Assembly (NCBI RefSeq): GCF_004331735.1
Contig: NZ_SJSO01000013.1
Location: forward strand, 1 to 64,000
DNA: 64,000 bases
Source of the DNA: Pedobacter psychrodurus
GTDB taxonomy: Bacteria > Bacteroidota > Bacteroidia > Sphingobacteriales > Sphingobacteriaceae
Reading direction: 5' to 3'
In this document: positions 45,837 through 54,911 of the stretch, piece by piece
Position numbering within the stretch: the first letter of the stretch is position 1
How the letters are laid out: the number at the start of each line of letters is the position of its first letter
Translations under genes and position numbers: made by a program
Notes under the pieces: model-generated
What the model saw: the letters and a program-made list of their open reading frames with translations, nothing else
The model's database searches: none
What the model was told of the DNA's origin: nothing

Positions 45837-48131
45837 ATGCCGTTTAACAAATTAAAATATACCCGCAGCCTGCTGAAAGTATACCTCCCGGTATCCTTGT
45901 TACTATTGCCGTTCATTACCTGTGTGGCACAAATACCAGCGGATGAAGTAAATTGGCCTGTTTTTATGGCCAGGCAAAATTTAAAGTGGGATAATCTTGG
46001 TAAAGATTATTACAGTGGTATTATCCTGGGTAACGGGCTGCTCGGTACCAATATTTATAAAGAAAACGACAGTTTAATCCGTTTCGATATCGGCAGGAGC
46101 GATGTAGTAGATCACCGTGAGAAACTAATGCCTAGTGCTGGTAAATTATATTCGCAATCGCGTTTGCCAATTGGTTATTTTACGCTTAAAACCGAGGGTA
46201 AAATAACAGGCGCCAAAATAGCGCTTGATATTTACAATGCCGAAGCCAAAGGCCGCATATTTACTACACAGGGAACAATCCTGTTTACTGCCTTTGTTGC
46301 GGCCAATCAAAATGTAATTAGCATTTCGGTTAACACAACGCAGAAGGAAAAAGTTTCAACCTGGAAATGGAACCCTGGTAAAAGCATCAGCCCGAGGTAT
46401 CTCCAAGCCTACCCGACAGATAAGCCTGCAAACTATCCTGAAAACCCTCCTGTAAAAATTACTACTATAAACGGTTATACCTTTTGTAATCAACCCTTAC
46501 TCAATAATGGTGGTTACACCACAGCTTATAAAATTAATGGCAATGCCAGTTCAGGCAAACTGCTTGTAAGCGTGGGGTACGATGGGTATAATAATCTCGA
46601 TGAAACGAAGGAAGCCTTAAATAACCTTAAAAACTTTAACTCCGATACAGAAAGTATTGCTGCGCACCGCAATTGGTGGCACCACTATTATCAGCAGAGT
46701 TTTATTGCCTTGCCCGATAAACGCATGGAAAACTTTTATTGGATACAGCTTTATAAACTCGCTTCTATTACCCGCGCAGGTAAACCCATTGCCGACTTAA
46801 TGGGCCCCTGGACAACTGCTACACCCTGGCCAGCCATTTGGTGGAATTTAAATACCCAGCTTACTTATTCTCCAATTTTTACGGCTAATCATTTAGAATT
46901 AGGCGAATCGCTTTTTAAGTCTTTAAATGTTCATCAGCAAAATTTAATCAATAATGTTCCAGCACAATGGCGTAACGATGCTGCTGCCATTGGAAGGAGC
47001 TCTTCTTACGATCTGGTAAGTCCAATTACTGAAGCAGAGATCAACAAGGGGACATTTGAGCCAGCAAACCTCACCTGGATGTTATATTATTATTACCAAT
47101 ATTATAGCTATACCAAAGATGAGCAAACCCTCAACGCTAAAATTTACCCTTTATTAAAAAGATCGGCAAATTTTTTAATCCATCAACTTAAGCAGGATGA
47201 GAAGGGGATTTATCATTTTCCGATGTCTCATTCTCCGGAATATAAAAATGCAGAGGATGCAAATTACACCTTGTCGAGTTTAAGCTGGGCATTGCAAACT
47301 TTAATTAAGGTAAATAAAACGCAGCAATTGAAAGATGCCGATGCCGATAAATGGAGCTTGATATTGAAAAACCTGGCACCTTTTCCCGTTGGCGATACTG
47401 GGTTTTTGATCGGTAAAGACGTGCCATTAAATAGCTCGCACAGGCATTATTCACATTTGCTGATGATTTATCCATATAATCTGGTGAATTGGGAACAGCC
47501 AGAAAATAAGGGGCTGATCAGCTTATCTTTAAAAAACTGGCTCTCCTATAAAAATGCGCTGGCAGGCTTTTCTTTTAGTGGAGCTGCTTCTATTTACGCA
47601 GGTATGGGCGATGGCGATATGGCTTACCAATGGTTAAACGAATTGTTTGATCGTTTTATGCAGGCCAATACCCTATACCGCGAATCAGGGCCGGTGATAG
47701 AAACCCCTTTAGCCGCCGCCACTTCTATCCAGGAAATGCTGATCCAAAGCTGGGGAGACAAAATCAGGATTTTTCCTGCCATTCCATCTAGCTGGAAAAA
47801 CGTTTCGTTTAAACACCTTAGAGCAGAAGGAGCTTTTTTGGTCAGTGCCGATATGCAAAATGGGGAGACAAAAAATATTAAAATAAACTGTTTAAAGGGC
47901 GGGGCCTTAAGGTTAGTGAGCAACATGGATAAATTTTCTATCCGATCGAATAAGCGTAGTAAAATAGATTATCAGCAATATAAAGAAGGCGAAAAAATCA
48001 AAATTGAAATTAAAAAAACCATAAGTGGAGAAACCATACAGCTCGTTTCTACAAGCTTTGAAGAAAAACAGGCGCCAGGTTTTCCTTATAGTCAATATCA
48101 AAACTGGTTTTGGGGCTTAAATAAAAAATAA
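45837..48131 (+). CDS. Glycoside hydrolase, GH95-like (alpha/alpha)6 family
   Basis: 764 residues with a signal peptide (to about 32). The N-terminal beta-sandwich has GIILGNGLLGTNIYKENDSLIRFDIGRSD. The toroid includes FYWIQLYKLASITRAGKPIADLMGPWT, WWNLNTQLTYSP (Asn-rich catalytic-type motif) and HSPEYKNAEDANYTLSSL. The C-terminal domain has EMLIQSWGDKIRIFPAIPSSWKNVSFKHLRAEGAFLVSA. This order matches GH95-type enzymes (alpha-L-fucosidase or galactosidase), but the protein is distant, so substrate is open. It overlaps the lyase unit closely (2-bp gap) and is co-transcribed with it. Confidence 0.75.
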   Translation: MPFNKLKYTRSLLKVYLPVSLLLLPFITCVAQIPADEVNWPVFMARQNLKWDNLGKDYYSGIILGNGLLGTNIYKENDSLIRFDIGRSDVVDHREKLMPSAGKLYSQSRLPIGYFTLKTEGKITGAKIALDIYNAEAKGRIFTTQGTILFTAFVAANQNVISISVNTTQKEKVSTWKWNPGKSISPRYLQAYPTDKPANYPENPPVKITTINGYTFCNQPLLNNGGYTTAYKINGNASSGKLLVSVGYDGYNNLDETKEALNNLKNFNSDTESIAAHRNWWHHYYQQSFIALPDKRMENFYWIQLYKLASITRAGKPIADLMGPWTTATPWPAIWWNLNTQLTYSPIFTANHLELGESLFKSLNVHQQNLINNVPAQWRNDAAAIGRSSSYDLVSPITEAEINKGTFEPANLTWMLYYYYQYYSYTKDEQTLNAKIYPLLKRSANFLIHQLKQDEKGIYHFPMSHSPEYKNAEDANYTLSSLSWALQTLIKVNKTQQLKDADADKWSLILKNLAPFPVGDTGFLIGKDVPLNSSHRHYSHLLMIYPYNLVNWEQPENKGLISLSLKNWLSYKNALAGFSFSGAASIYAGMGDGDMAYQWLNELFDRFMQANTLYRESGPVIETPLAAATSIQEMLIQSWGDKIRIFPAIPSSWKNVSFKHLRAEGAFLVSADMQNGETKNIKINCLKGGALRLVSNMDKFSIRSNKRSKIDYQQYKEGEKIKIEIKKTISGETIQLVSTSFEEKQAPGFPYSQYQNWFWGLNKK

Positions 48132-48133
48132 AG

Positions 48134-50251
48134 ATGTTTGGCGTAAATAAAAAAACAAACTACAAAATAAAGGTGTACCAAAGGGTTAGACTTGGATTCA
48201 TGGCAGGATGCCTACTGCTGATGAATATATCAGCGCAAGCGCAAAACGAACCTTTTAATACCATTCTGCAACGTATTAATAAAGATTTGCAGACTTTTGT
48301 TAAAGATAAACCATTGGCTGACGAGGTTACCCAGCACCTTAAAAATCTAAATGCCGATGGCAGTTGGCGAGATATTAATTATGCTGATGCACAGTATGAT
48401 CCCTTAAAGCGGATCAAAGATATGGCAACCGTTTATATCCGCCCATCGAATAGGCTTTATAACAATAACGAGCTATATGCAGCTATTGTTAAGTCTTTAC
48501 AGAACTGGTTGGATAAGAACCCAAAGAATAAGAACTGGTGGTACAATGATATTTTTTATCCGCAGGCTATTGGAGAAACGCTAATATTAATGCGAAGCGC
48601 CAAAATAGGGCTTCCTGCAGCGCTGGAAAATGCTTTGATTACAAGGATGATCAGAAGGTTAAAAACAGGAGATGGTGCCAATACTTCAGATGAAGCCTTA
48701 CATTACCTATACAGGGCCTGTTTAACCAAAAACAAAGCAACCTTAGATTCGGCTGCTAAATATTTATTCGAACCTATTGCCATAACCGACGGAAAAGAAG
48801 GTGTTCAGGTTGATGGCAGTTATTATCAGCACGGAAAACAGCAGGCCATTGCCAGTTATGGAAGGGTGTTTGCCGGAAATTCGGTTAGTGCGGCTTTCTA
48901 TTTAAGAGAAACTGAATATGCCTTGCCGAAGGATCAATTGGCTATTTTGGTCGATTATCTTAAAAATACTTTCTTAAAAACCATAAGAGGATCGTTTTAC
49001 GATTTTAATGTACGTGGCCGCGGTATCAGCCGTAAAGATTCTTTAAGCAGTGGCATGGGCGGTATGGTAAGCAAAATAAAACGCTTCGACCCTGAAAATG
49101 CGGCTTATTGGGATGCTTCAACATTAAGAACATCGGGTAAAGAGCCTGCCAGTTATGCTGTTACGCATAGCCACAACCAATATTGGAAAAGTGGCTATAC
49201 CCTGCACCTTCGCCCTGCATATACCTTTAGTGTGCAAACAGCATCCACTCGAACCTTACGTACAGAGCGCGGCAACAACGAAAACATATTGGGGAAATTT
49301 CTTCCCGATGGTGCAACCAATATCCAGCGCAGTGGATCGGAATACGCCAACCTGATGCCGGTATGGGAATGGGATAAAATTCCTGGAACAACCAGCAGGG
49401 ATTATGCCGATGATAATGGCGCAACCATTAAAAGTGATTGGGGAATTCCGGGTACAACCAAATTTGTTGGGGGAGTTAGCGATGGCATTTATGGTGTTTC
49501 GTGTTATGATTTAAATTACGACAGCGTTCAGGCAAAAAAGGCCTGGTTCTTTTTTGATAAAGAAGTAGTTTGTTTAGGTGCAGGTATTAACAGCAGTGCA
49601 AAGGAAAATATCACCACAACAATCAATCAGGCCTGGTTCAGGGGCAATGTGACTTCTTCAAATGGCGCCCAGGCCAATGGTAAAAGCGAGCTCTGGGCAG
49701 TTCACGACAGTATTGGCTATATTTTTCCCCAGGGTGGAAATTTAGAAATCAGCAACAAAGCACAAACCGGGAACTGGTACCGAATCAATCATTTTCAGAG
49801 CAAAACCGAACTGAAACACAACGTATTTAAAATCTGGTTAAATCATGGCAAAAATCCTCAGCATGCCAGCTATCAATATCTAGTTGTGCCGGGAGTTGAT
49901 GTTGTAGGCTTAAAAAAATACGACCGATCGATGATACAGATATTGAAAAACACTGATGAACTGCAGGCTGTAAAACATATTGGACTGGACATGCTGCAAG
50001 CGGTTTTTTATAAAGCAGGAACACTGGCTGCTGGTGGCTTATCGCTTCAGGTAGATCAGCCGTGTACGGTTTACATTAAAGATTTAAACGGTAAAAGCCC
50101 TACGCTGTATATCGCAGATCCAGCACAAGAAAATGCAAGCATCAAGGTTTTGCTAAAGTTGCCAGGATTATCGAAATCAAAAAGTATAGATTGTAATCTG
50201 CCAACCGGTGCCTTTGCGGGTGCAACGGCAAATTTTAAAATTAAAGAATAA
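48134..50251 (+). CDS. Polysaccharide lyase family 8 (hyaluronate/chondroitin/xanthan lyase type)
   Basis: 705 residues with a signal peptide ending near SAQAQ (about 36). The helical toroid carries NWWYNDIFYPQAIGETL and all expected catalytic residues: N183 (GANTSD), H233 (DGSYYQHG), Y242 nine residues later, and R296/R300 (RGRGISRKD). A beta domain follows (SGSEYANLMPVWEWDKIPGTT; WFFFDKEVVCLGAGINS). PL8 enzymes cleave beta-1,4 bonds to glucuronate by elimination, leaving a 4,5-unsaturated uronic acid. Which glycan cannot be read from the motifs. The downstream GH88, KduI and KduD process exactly this product. Confidence 0.94.
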   Translation: MFGVNKKTNYKIKVYQRVRLGFMAGCLLLMNISAQAQNEPFNTILQRINKDLQTFVKDKPLADEVTQHLKNLNADGSWRDINYADAQYDPLKRIKDMATVYIRPSNRLYNNNELYAAIVKSLQNWLDKNPKNKNWWYNDIFYPQAIGETLILMRSAKIGLPAALENALITRMIRRLKTGDGANTSDEALHYLYRACLTKNKATLDSAAKYLFEPIAITDGKEGVQVDGSYYQHGKQQAIASYGRVFAGNSVSAAFYLRETEYALPKDQLAILVDYLKNTFLKTIRGSFYDFNVRGRGISRKDSLSSGMGGMVSKIKRFDPENAAYWDASTLRTSGKEPASYAVTHSHNQYWKSGYTLHLRPAYTFSVQTASTRTLRTERGNNENILGKFLPDGATNIQRSGSEYANLMPVWEWDKIPGTTSRDYADDNGATIKSDWGIPGTTKFVGGVSDGIYGVSCYDLNYDSVQAKKAWFFFDKEVVCLGAGINSSAKENITTTINQAWFRGNVTSSNGAQANGKSELWAVHDSIGYIFPQGGNLEISNKAQTGNWYRINHFQSKTELKHNVFKIWLNHGKNPQHASYQYLVVPGVDVVGLKKYDRSMIQILKNTDELQAVKHIGLDMLQAVFYKAGTLAAGGLSLQVDQPCTVYIKDLNGKSPTLYIADPAQENASIKVLLKLPGLSKSKSIDCNLPTGAFAGATANFKIKE

Positions 50252-50271
50252 TACACACAGACTATTAAATT

Positions 50272-51456
50272 ATGAAAAAAATCAATTTCGCTGTAGCATT
50301 GCTGATGCTTGGTAGTTCAGTTTCATTTGCGCAGACCGAGAAAAAGCCGATGGCTCAGTTAATTAACGATGAGTTTAAATTCGCCGCCGACCAATATAAA
50401 GTACTCGCTAAAAATATCCCTGAAGGGAAAACACCTCAGAGTTTCGAAAAAGGAAAATCCGTAAATTACGACATCAAATGGTGGTGTAGCGGTTTTTATT
50501 CAGGCAGTTTGTGGTATATATATGAACAAACCAAAGATCAAAACATTAAACGAGAGGCAGAGGCGGCCTTAAAAGTAATAGAACCGAACCAAACTTACAC
50601 CGGAAACCACGATTTAGGTTTTATGATGTACTGCAGTTTTGGGAATGCCTATCGTTTAACAGGCAAAGCAGAATACAAAGCGGTAATTCAACGTTCGGCA
50701 GAATCTTTAGCTACGCGTTACCGTCCGGTTGTAAAATCTATCCAATCGTGGAACAAGAGCAAATTATGGGAATGCCCTGTAATTATTGATAATATGATGA
50801 ACCTTGAAATGATGAACTGGGTAAGTGATAATGGCGGAGATAAAAAATATAAAGAAATTTCAGTTATACATGCCAATACAGCTCTAAAAAACCATTTCCG
50901 CCCAGATTACAGTTCTTTCCACGTAGTAGATTATAATCCTCAAACCGGAGCAGTAATTAGGAAAGCAACATGGCAGGGCGCAGCAAACTGTTCGGCATGG
51001 TCGCGTGGGCAGGGCTGGGCTTTGTATGGCTATACCATGATGTACCGTTTTACTAAAGATCCGGTTTATTTAAAACAGGCCAAAGGTATTGCACACTTTA
51101 TACTGAACCATCCAAATTTACCTGCCGATAAAATTCCTTTCTGGGATTTCGATGCACAGGGTATTCCTTTTGCCAAACGCGATGCTTCTGCAGGCGCATT
51201 AATGGCTTCGGCATTGTTAGAGCTGGGGCAATACACTTCAGGGAGCGAAAAAACTGAATTTAAATCTGCCGCTGAAACCATGATCTATTCGCTTTCGAGC
51301 AGTGCTTATCATGCCAAATTGGGCGAAAATGGTGGCTTTTTGTTAATGCACAGTACAGGCGCTTACCCATTGAACAGTGAAATTGATGTACCTTTAATTT
51401 ATGCCGATTATTATTATTTGGAAGCATTGGCCAGATATAAAAAATGGTATTTATAG
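50272..51456 (+). CDS. GH88 unsaturated glucuronyl hydrolase
   Basis: 394 residues with signal peptide (ends FAQ, about 21), so periplasmic. The (alpha/alpha)6 barrel motifs of GH88 are present: NHDLGFMMYCSFGNAYRLTG with D114, VIIDNMMNLEMMNW with D173 (the two acids matching the catalytic pair of Bacillus UGL), and AANCSAWSRGQGWALYGYTMMYR. It hydrolyses unsaturated uronic acid from the non-reducing end of PL8 products through vinyl-ether hydration. No sulfatase lies nearby, pointing to unsulfated disaccharides. Confidence 0.95.
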   Translation: MKKINFAVALLMLGSSVSFAQTEKKPMAQLINDEFKFAADQYKVLAKNIPEGKTPQSFEKGKSVNYDIKWWCSGFYSGSLWYIYEQTKDQNIKREAEAALKVIEPNQTYTGNHDLGFMMYCSFGNAYRLTGKAEYKAVIQRSAESLATRYRPVVKSIQSWNKSKLWECPVIIDNMMNLEMMNWVSDNGGDKKYKEISVIHANTALKNHFRPDYSSFHVVDYNPQTGAVIRKATWQGAANCSAWSRGQGWALYGYTMMYRFTKDPVYLKQAKGIAHFILNHPNLPADKIPFWDFDAQGIPFAKRDASAGALMASALLELGQYTSGSEKTEFKSAAETMIYSLSSSAYHAKLGENGGFLLMHSTGAYPLNSEIDVPLIYADYYYLEALARYKKWYL

Positions 51457-51896
51457 AAAACTATTAAACGTGAGATTTAGGTGCTATTTAGAAGTAGCCA
51501 AAACTCACATTTAATTTAAGTTTTTATTTGGAAATGAGGGTTCAGTAATGCTTCGGTAACAGCAGTCCCGTTATTCGCTTTATCCCGATAGAAACCTGTG
51601 AAACAAGCAAGCACACCAAAATACAACAAAAAGCTGTGCTTAAATCGGGATGCACGCTACTACCGGGTTTATGAACAGCGGTTTGTGAAAAAGCTGCTAA
51701 GATTAATGTTTGCTGGTTAAATACCCAACCTTTAATAGTTTTACGTACCGTGCCACCTAGACCCGATTGAAGTGGACATCCTGATCCTTCATCGGGATAA
51801 AACGGAAAGCGGGAAGAAACCTGAATAATTGTACAGGATTTGCTCTCCAAATAATTTAATTTAACACTGAGCTTTAACACTCACATTATAAAGAAA
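51457..51896. repeat. Long dispersed repeat, copy B, in the gap between GH88 and DUF2264 genes
   Basis: Most of this 440-bp gap (about 51545-51840) is a repeat related, in reverse orientation, to copies A (19905-20030) and C (20785-20882). The 25-nt run 51592-51616 is identical to the complement of 19978-20002, and 51636-51650 to that of the flank. The open frame on the minus strand is repeat-derived and not called a gene. It separates the enzyme operon into two parts. Confidence 0.7.
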
Positions 51897-53120
51897 ATGA
51901 AATATAAACTGATTTTTTCTGCCCTGCTAATTTTTTGTCAGTTGGCAAATGCACAAAAGAAACCTACAACCGGTGCCGAAGACCGGGCTTTTTGGGTTAA
52001 AACCTTAAACCGCATCGCCTACCCCGTAATCCACAACCTGGCTAATGAAACTTTAAAAAAGAACATGCCATTAGAAAAAGCACCTGGCTATGGTTTAAGT
52101 GCGGCTAAAGTTACGTATCTCGAAGCATTAGGCCGCACCATTGCAGGTGTTGCACCTTGGTTGGCCTTGCCTGATGACGATTCTGCAGAAGGTAAACTTA
52201 GAAAAACCATGCGTACCGAGCTTTTAAAAGGTTTGGCCAATTCGGTAAATCCCGAGAGTCCGGATTATATTAGTTACCGCTCAGAAAGTCAGCCCATTGT
52301 TGATGCTGCTTACGTTGCACATGCCTTTCTTCGTGCACCAAAAGCACTATGGGAACCACTTGATGAACTCACCAAAAAGAGATTTATAGAAGAGTTTAAA
52401 TCGTTGCGTACCCGTAGTGGTGCTTATAATAACTGGCTTTTGTTTTCGGGTTTAACCGAAGGTTTTTTATTAAGCATCGGCGAGCAGTATGATCCTGCCC
52501 GTGTTCAGTTCTCGATCAATAAAATGAAAGAATGGTATGTGGGTGATAGCTGGTATAGTGATGGCGAAAAATTTAGCATGGATTATTATAACTCTTATGT
52601 AATCCACCCCATGCTTGTTGATCTTTTAAAAGTATTGGTTGATAAGAAAAAAGCAGCTCAGGCCGATTATGATGTAGCCTTAAAAAGAATGGTACGCTAT
52701 TCTGAATATTTAGAAAGAATTATCTCGCCAGAAGGTACTTATCCTGCTTATGGTCGATCGATCACTTACCGTACGGCAGCCTTTCAGGCATTGGCCCAAA
52801 CGGCCTTAATGGAAAAACTGCCCGAATATGTAAAACCAGCGCAAGTTCGTGGTGGCTTAACTGCGGTAATGCATAAACTATACGACGGAAACCAGAATTT
52901 TGATGATAATGGATGGTTGGTATTAGGCTTTAACGGCCGTCAGCCAGAAGTGGCTGATACCTATACTTCTACCGGGAGTTTATACATGGCCACGCTAGGC
53001 TTTTTAACCTTGGGTTTACCTGCCGATAATAAATTTTGGACAGATGCTCCTGAACCCTGGACCAGTTTAAAGGCCTGGAGTGGAGAAACCATAAAAAAGG
53101 ATTATAAAGTTGAGTATTAA
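51897..53120 (+). CDS. DUF2264 protein, probable (alpha/alpha)6 glycosidase (GH154-like)
   Basis: 407 residues with a signal peptide (MKYKLIFSALLIFCQLANAQ). DUF2264 features span the length: AEDRAFWVKTLNRIAYPVIHNLANETLKKNMP, YLEALGRTIAGVAPWLALP, SQPIVDAAYVAHAFLRAP, NNWLLFSGLTEGFLL, WYSDGEKFSMDYYNSYVIHPMLV and SPEGTYPAYGRSITYRTAAFQ. Some DUF2264 proteins are, to my recollection, beta-glucuronidases of GH154, which would suit this locus, but the assignment needs checking. Exact role (removing GlcA branches or acting on unsaturated products) is inferred. Confidence 0.82.
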   Translation: MKYKLIFSALLIFCQLANAQKKPTTGAEDRAFWVKTLNRIAYPVIHNLANETLKKNMPLEKAPGYGLSAAKVTYLEALGRTIAGVAPWLALPDDDSAEGKLRKTMRTELLKGLANSVNPESPDYISYRSESQPIVDAAYVAHAFLRAPKALWEPLDELTKKRFIEEFKSLRTRSGAYNNWLLFSGLTEGFLLSIGEQYDPARVQFSINKMKEWYVGDSWYSDGEKFSMDYYNSYVIHPMLVDLLKVLVDKKKAAQADYDVALKRMVRYSEYLERIISPEGTYPAYGRSITYRTAAFQALAQTALMEKLPEYVKPAQVRGGLTAVMHKLYDGNQNFDDNGWLVLGFNGRQPEVADTYTSTGSLYMATLGFLTLGLPADNKFWTDAPEPWTSLKAWSGETIKKDYKVEY

Positions 53121-53206
53121 TACAAATAATAAGTAAGGTATAAATATATTTGCGGATAGGATCTGATATCAGTTCAGGTCTTATTGCAAAACTCAATTTT
53201 TAACCA

Positions 53207-54046
53207 ATGAACAAATTCGAAAGCCGTTACGCTCAAAGCCCTAAAGAAGTTAAACAAATGGATACCGCAACTTTGCGGGATAATTTCTTGATCGAAAACG
53301 TATTTGAGGCAAACCAGGTAAACCTAACCTTATCTCATTTTGACAGGTATATTGTTGGCGGTGCAATGCCTGTTGATCAGAAAATAGCACTTCCAAATCC
53401 TGATGATTTAAAAGCAAATTACTTTTTAGAGCGTAGGGAACTGGGTATTATCAATGTTGGCGGAAAGGCAATTGTTACTGCCGACGGCGAAAAATACGAA
53501 TTGGATTATAAAGAAGCATTGTATATTGGTAAAGGCACAAAAGAAGTGTTTTTTGAATCTGCTACCCCAGGCGAAGCGGCTAAATTATACATCAATTCTG
53601 CCCCCGCACACCATACATATCCAAGCAAAAAGGTAAGCAAAGCGGAAGCAGAAATCGTAGAATTGGGTACGCCTGAAACCGCTAATCACAGAATAATCAA
53701 TAAGTTATTGGTGAACAGTGTTTTACCAACTTGCCAGTTACAAATGGGTATGACCGAGTTAAAATCGGGCAGTGTTTGGAATACCATGCCTGCGCATACC
53801 CACGATAGAAGGATGGAAGCTTATTTCTACTTCGAAGTTCCGAAAGGACAGAGTGTTTGTCATTTTATGGGCCAACCACAAGAAACCCGTCACATTTGGA
53901 TGCAGAGCGATCAGGCGGTAATTTCGCCAAACTGGTCTATCCACTCAGGCGCAGGTACAAGCAATTATACCTTTATTTGGGGGATGGCAGGTGAAAATCT
54001 TGATTATGGCGATATGGACCATTGCGCTATTACCGAACTGAGATAA
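53207..54046 (+). CDS. kduI: 5-dehydro-4-deoxy-D-glucuronate isomerase
   Basis: 279 residues, the normal KduI length, cytoplasmic. It isomerises 4-deoxy-L-threo-5-hexosulose uronate, the spontaneous form of the unsaturated uronic acid released by GH88, to 3-deoxy-D-glycero-2,5-hexodiulosonate. The zinc ligands are present as H197, H199, E204 (MPAHTHDRRMEAYFYFE) and H246 (WSIHSGAG), one residue offset from the E. coli enzyme. It is followed by kduD, the next pathway step. Confidence 0.97.
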   Translation: MNKFESRYAQSPKEVKQMDTATLRDNFLIENVFEANQVNLTLSHFDRYIVGGAMPVDQKIALPNPDDLKANYFLERRELGIINVGGKAIVTADGEKYELDYKEALYIGKGTKEVFFESATPGEAAKLYINSAPAHHTYPSKKVSKAEAEIVELGTPETANHRIINKLLVNSVLPTCQLQMGMTELKSGSVWNTMPAHTHDRRMEAYFYFEVPKGQSVCHFMGQPQETRHIWMQSDQAVISPNWSIHSGAGTSNYTFIWGMAGENLDYGDMDHCAITELR

Positions 54047-54055
54047 ATTTACGCT

Positions 54056-54112
54056 CGTCATCTCGATCCGATAACTATCGGATGGAGCATAGCGGAATGG
54101 AGAGATCTTTTT
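54056..54112. repeat. REP-like unit inside the kduI-kduD gap
   Basis: It reads cgtcatctcgatccg...agcggaatggagagatctttt, matching the family at 14956-15037 and 19683-19712, with an inserted ccgataactatcgg palindrome. It lies within the operon and would be in the transcript. Confidence 0.7.
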
Positions 54113-54135
54113 AAATGATCAATAGAATAAAAAAC

Positions 54136-54900
54136 ATGTCAAACATATTTAATTTAGCGGGTAAAACTGCATTAGTTACTGGCTGTAAAAGAGGAATAGG
54201 AAAAGCGATGGCTTTAGCATTAGCCGAAGCAGGTGCCGATGTTATCGGCGTTTCTGCAAGTCTCGAACTTCAGGGCAGTACGATAGAGAAAGAAATTTTA
54301 GCGCTGGGCAGAAAATTTTATGCTTACCAATGCGATTTTGGTAAACGCGAAAATACCCTGGCTTTTGCGGCTCAGGTAAAAGCAGATCATCCAGTTATCG
54401 ATATTTTGGTAAATAACGCTGGAACGATTTTACGTAAGCCAATTGCTGAGCATCCCGATGAGTATTGGGATGAAGTAATTGCGGTAAACCAAACGGCTCC
54501 CTTTATTTTAACACGCGAAATTGGTAGAGATATGATTGCAAGAGGCAGTGGAAAAGTAATCTTCACTGCGTCCTTACTATCATTCCAGGGCGGAATTACT
54601 GTGCCAGGTTATGCGGCGAGTAAAGGGGCAATTGCATCTTTAACTAAAGCTTTTGCAAACGAGTGGGCATCAAAAGGGGTTAATGTAAATGCCATTGCAC
54701 CTGGCTATATCGCAACCGATAATACTTCAGCTTTGCGCGAAGACCAGGATAGAAGTACTTCTATTTTATCGCGTATTCCTGCAGGAAGATGGGGAACACC
54801 AGAAGATTTTAAAGGACCAACCTTATTCCTGGCCTCACCTGCCAGTGATTATGTTCATGGAACAATTTTGACCGTTGATGGCGGTTGGATGGGACGATAG
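54136..54900 (+). CDS. kduD: 2-dehydro-3-deoxy-D-gluconate 5-dehydrogenase (SDR family)
   Basis: 254 residues from the ATG at 54136; an ATG at 54115 borders the repeat and adds a non-homologous tail. It shows the SDR cofactor motif TGCKRGIG, NNAG, and a catalytic triad S146 (TASLLS), Y159 and K163 (YAASK). C-terminal TILTVDGGWMGR is typical of KduD. It reduces 2,5-diketo-3-deoxygluconate with NADH to KDG. KDG kinase and aldolase are not in the window, so the pathway ends elsewhere in the genome. Confidence 0.94.
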   Translation: MSNIFNLAGKTALVTGCKRGIGKAMALALAEAGADVIGVSASLELQGSTIEKEILALGRKFYAYQCDFGKRENTLAFAAQVKADHPVIDILVNNAGTILRKPIAEHPDEYWDEVIAVNQTAPFILTREIGRDMIARGSGKVIFTASLLSFQGGITVPGYAASKGAIASLTKAFANEWASKGVNVNAIAPGYIATDNTSALREDQDRSTSILSRIPAGRWGTPEDFKGPTLFLASPASDYVHGTILTVDGGWMGR

Positions 54901-54911
54901 GTTAGTTATGA

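Noticed and set aside
51542..51880. 112-residue minus-strand frame between GH88 and DUF2264 genes
   Set aside because: It lies in the dispersed repeat shared with 19905-20030 and 20785-20882; the frame follows from the repeat, not from a conserved protein.
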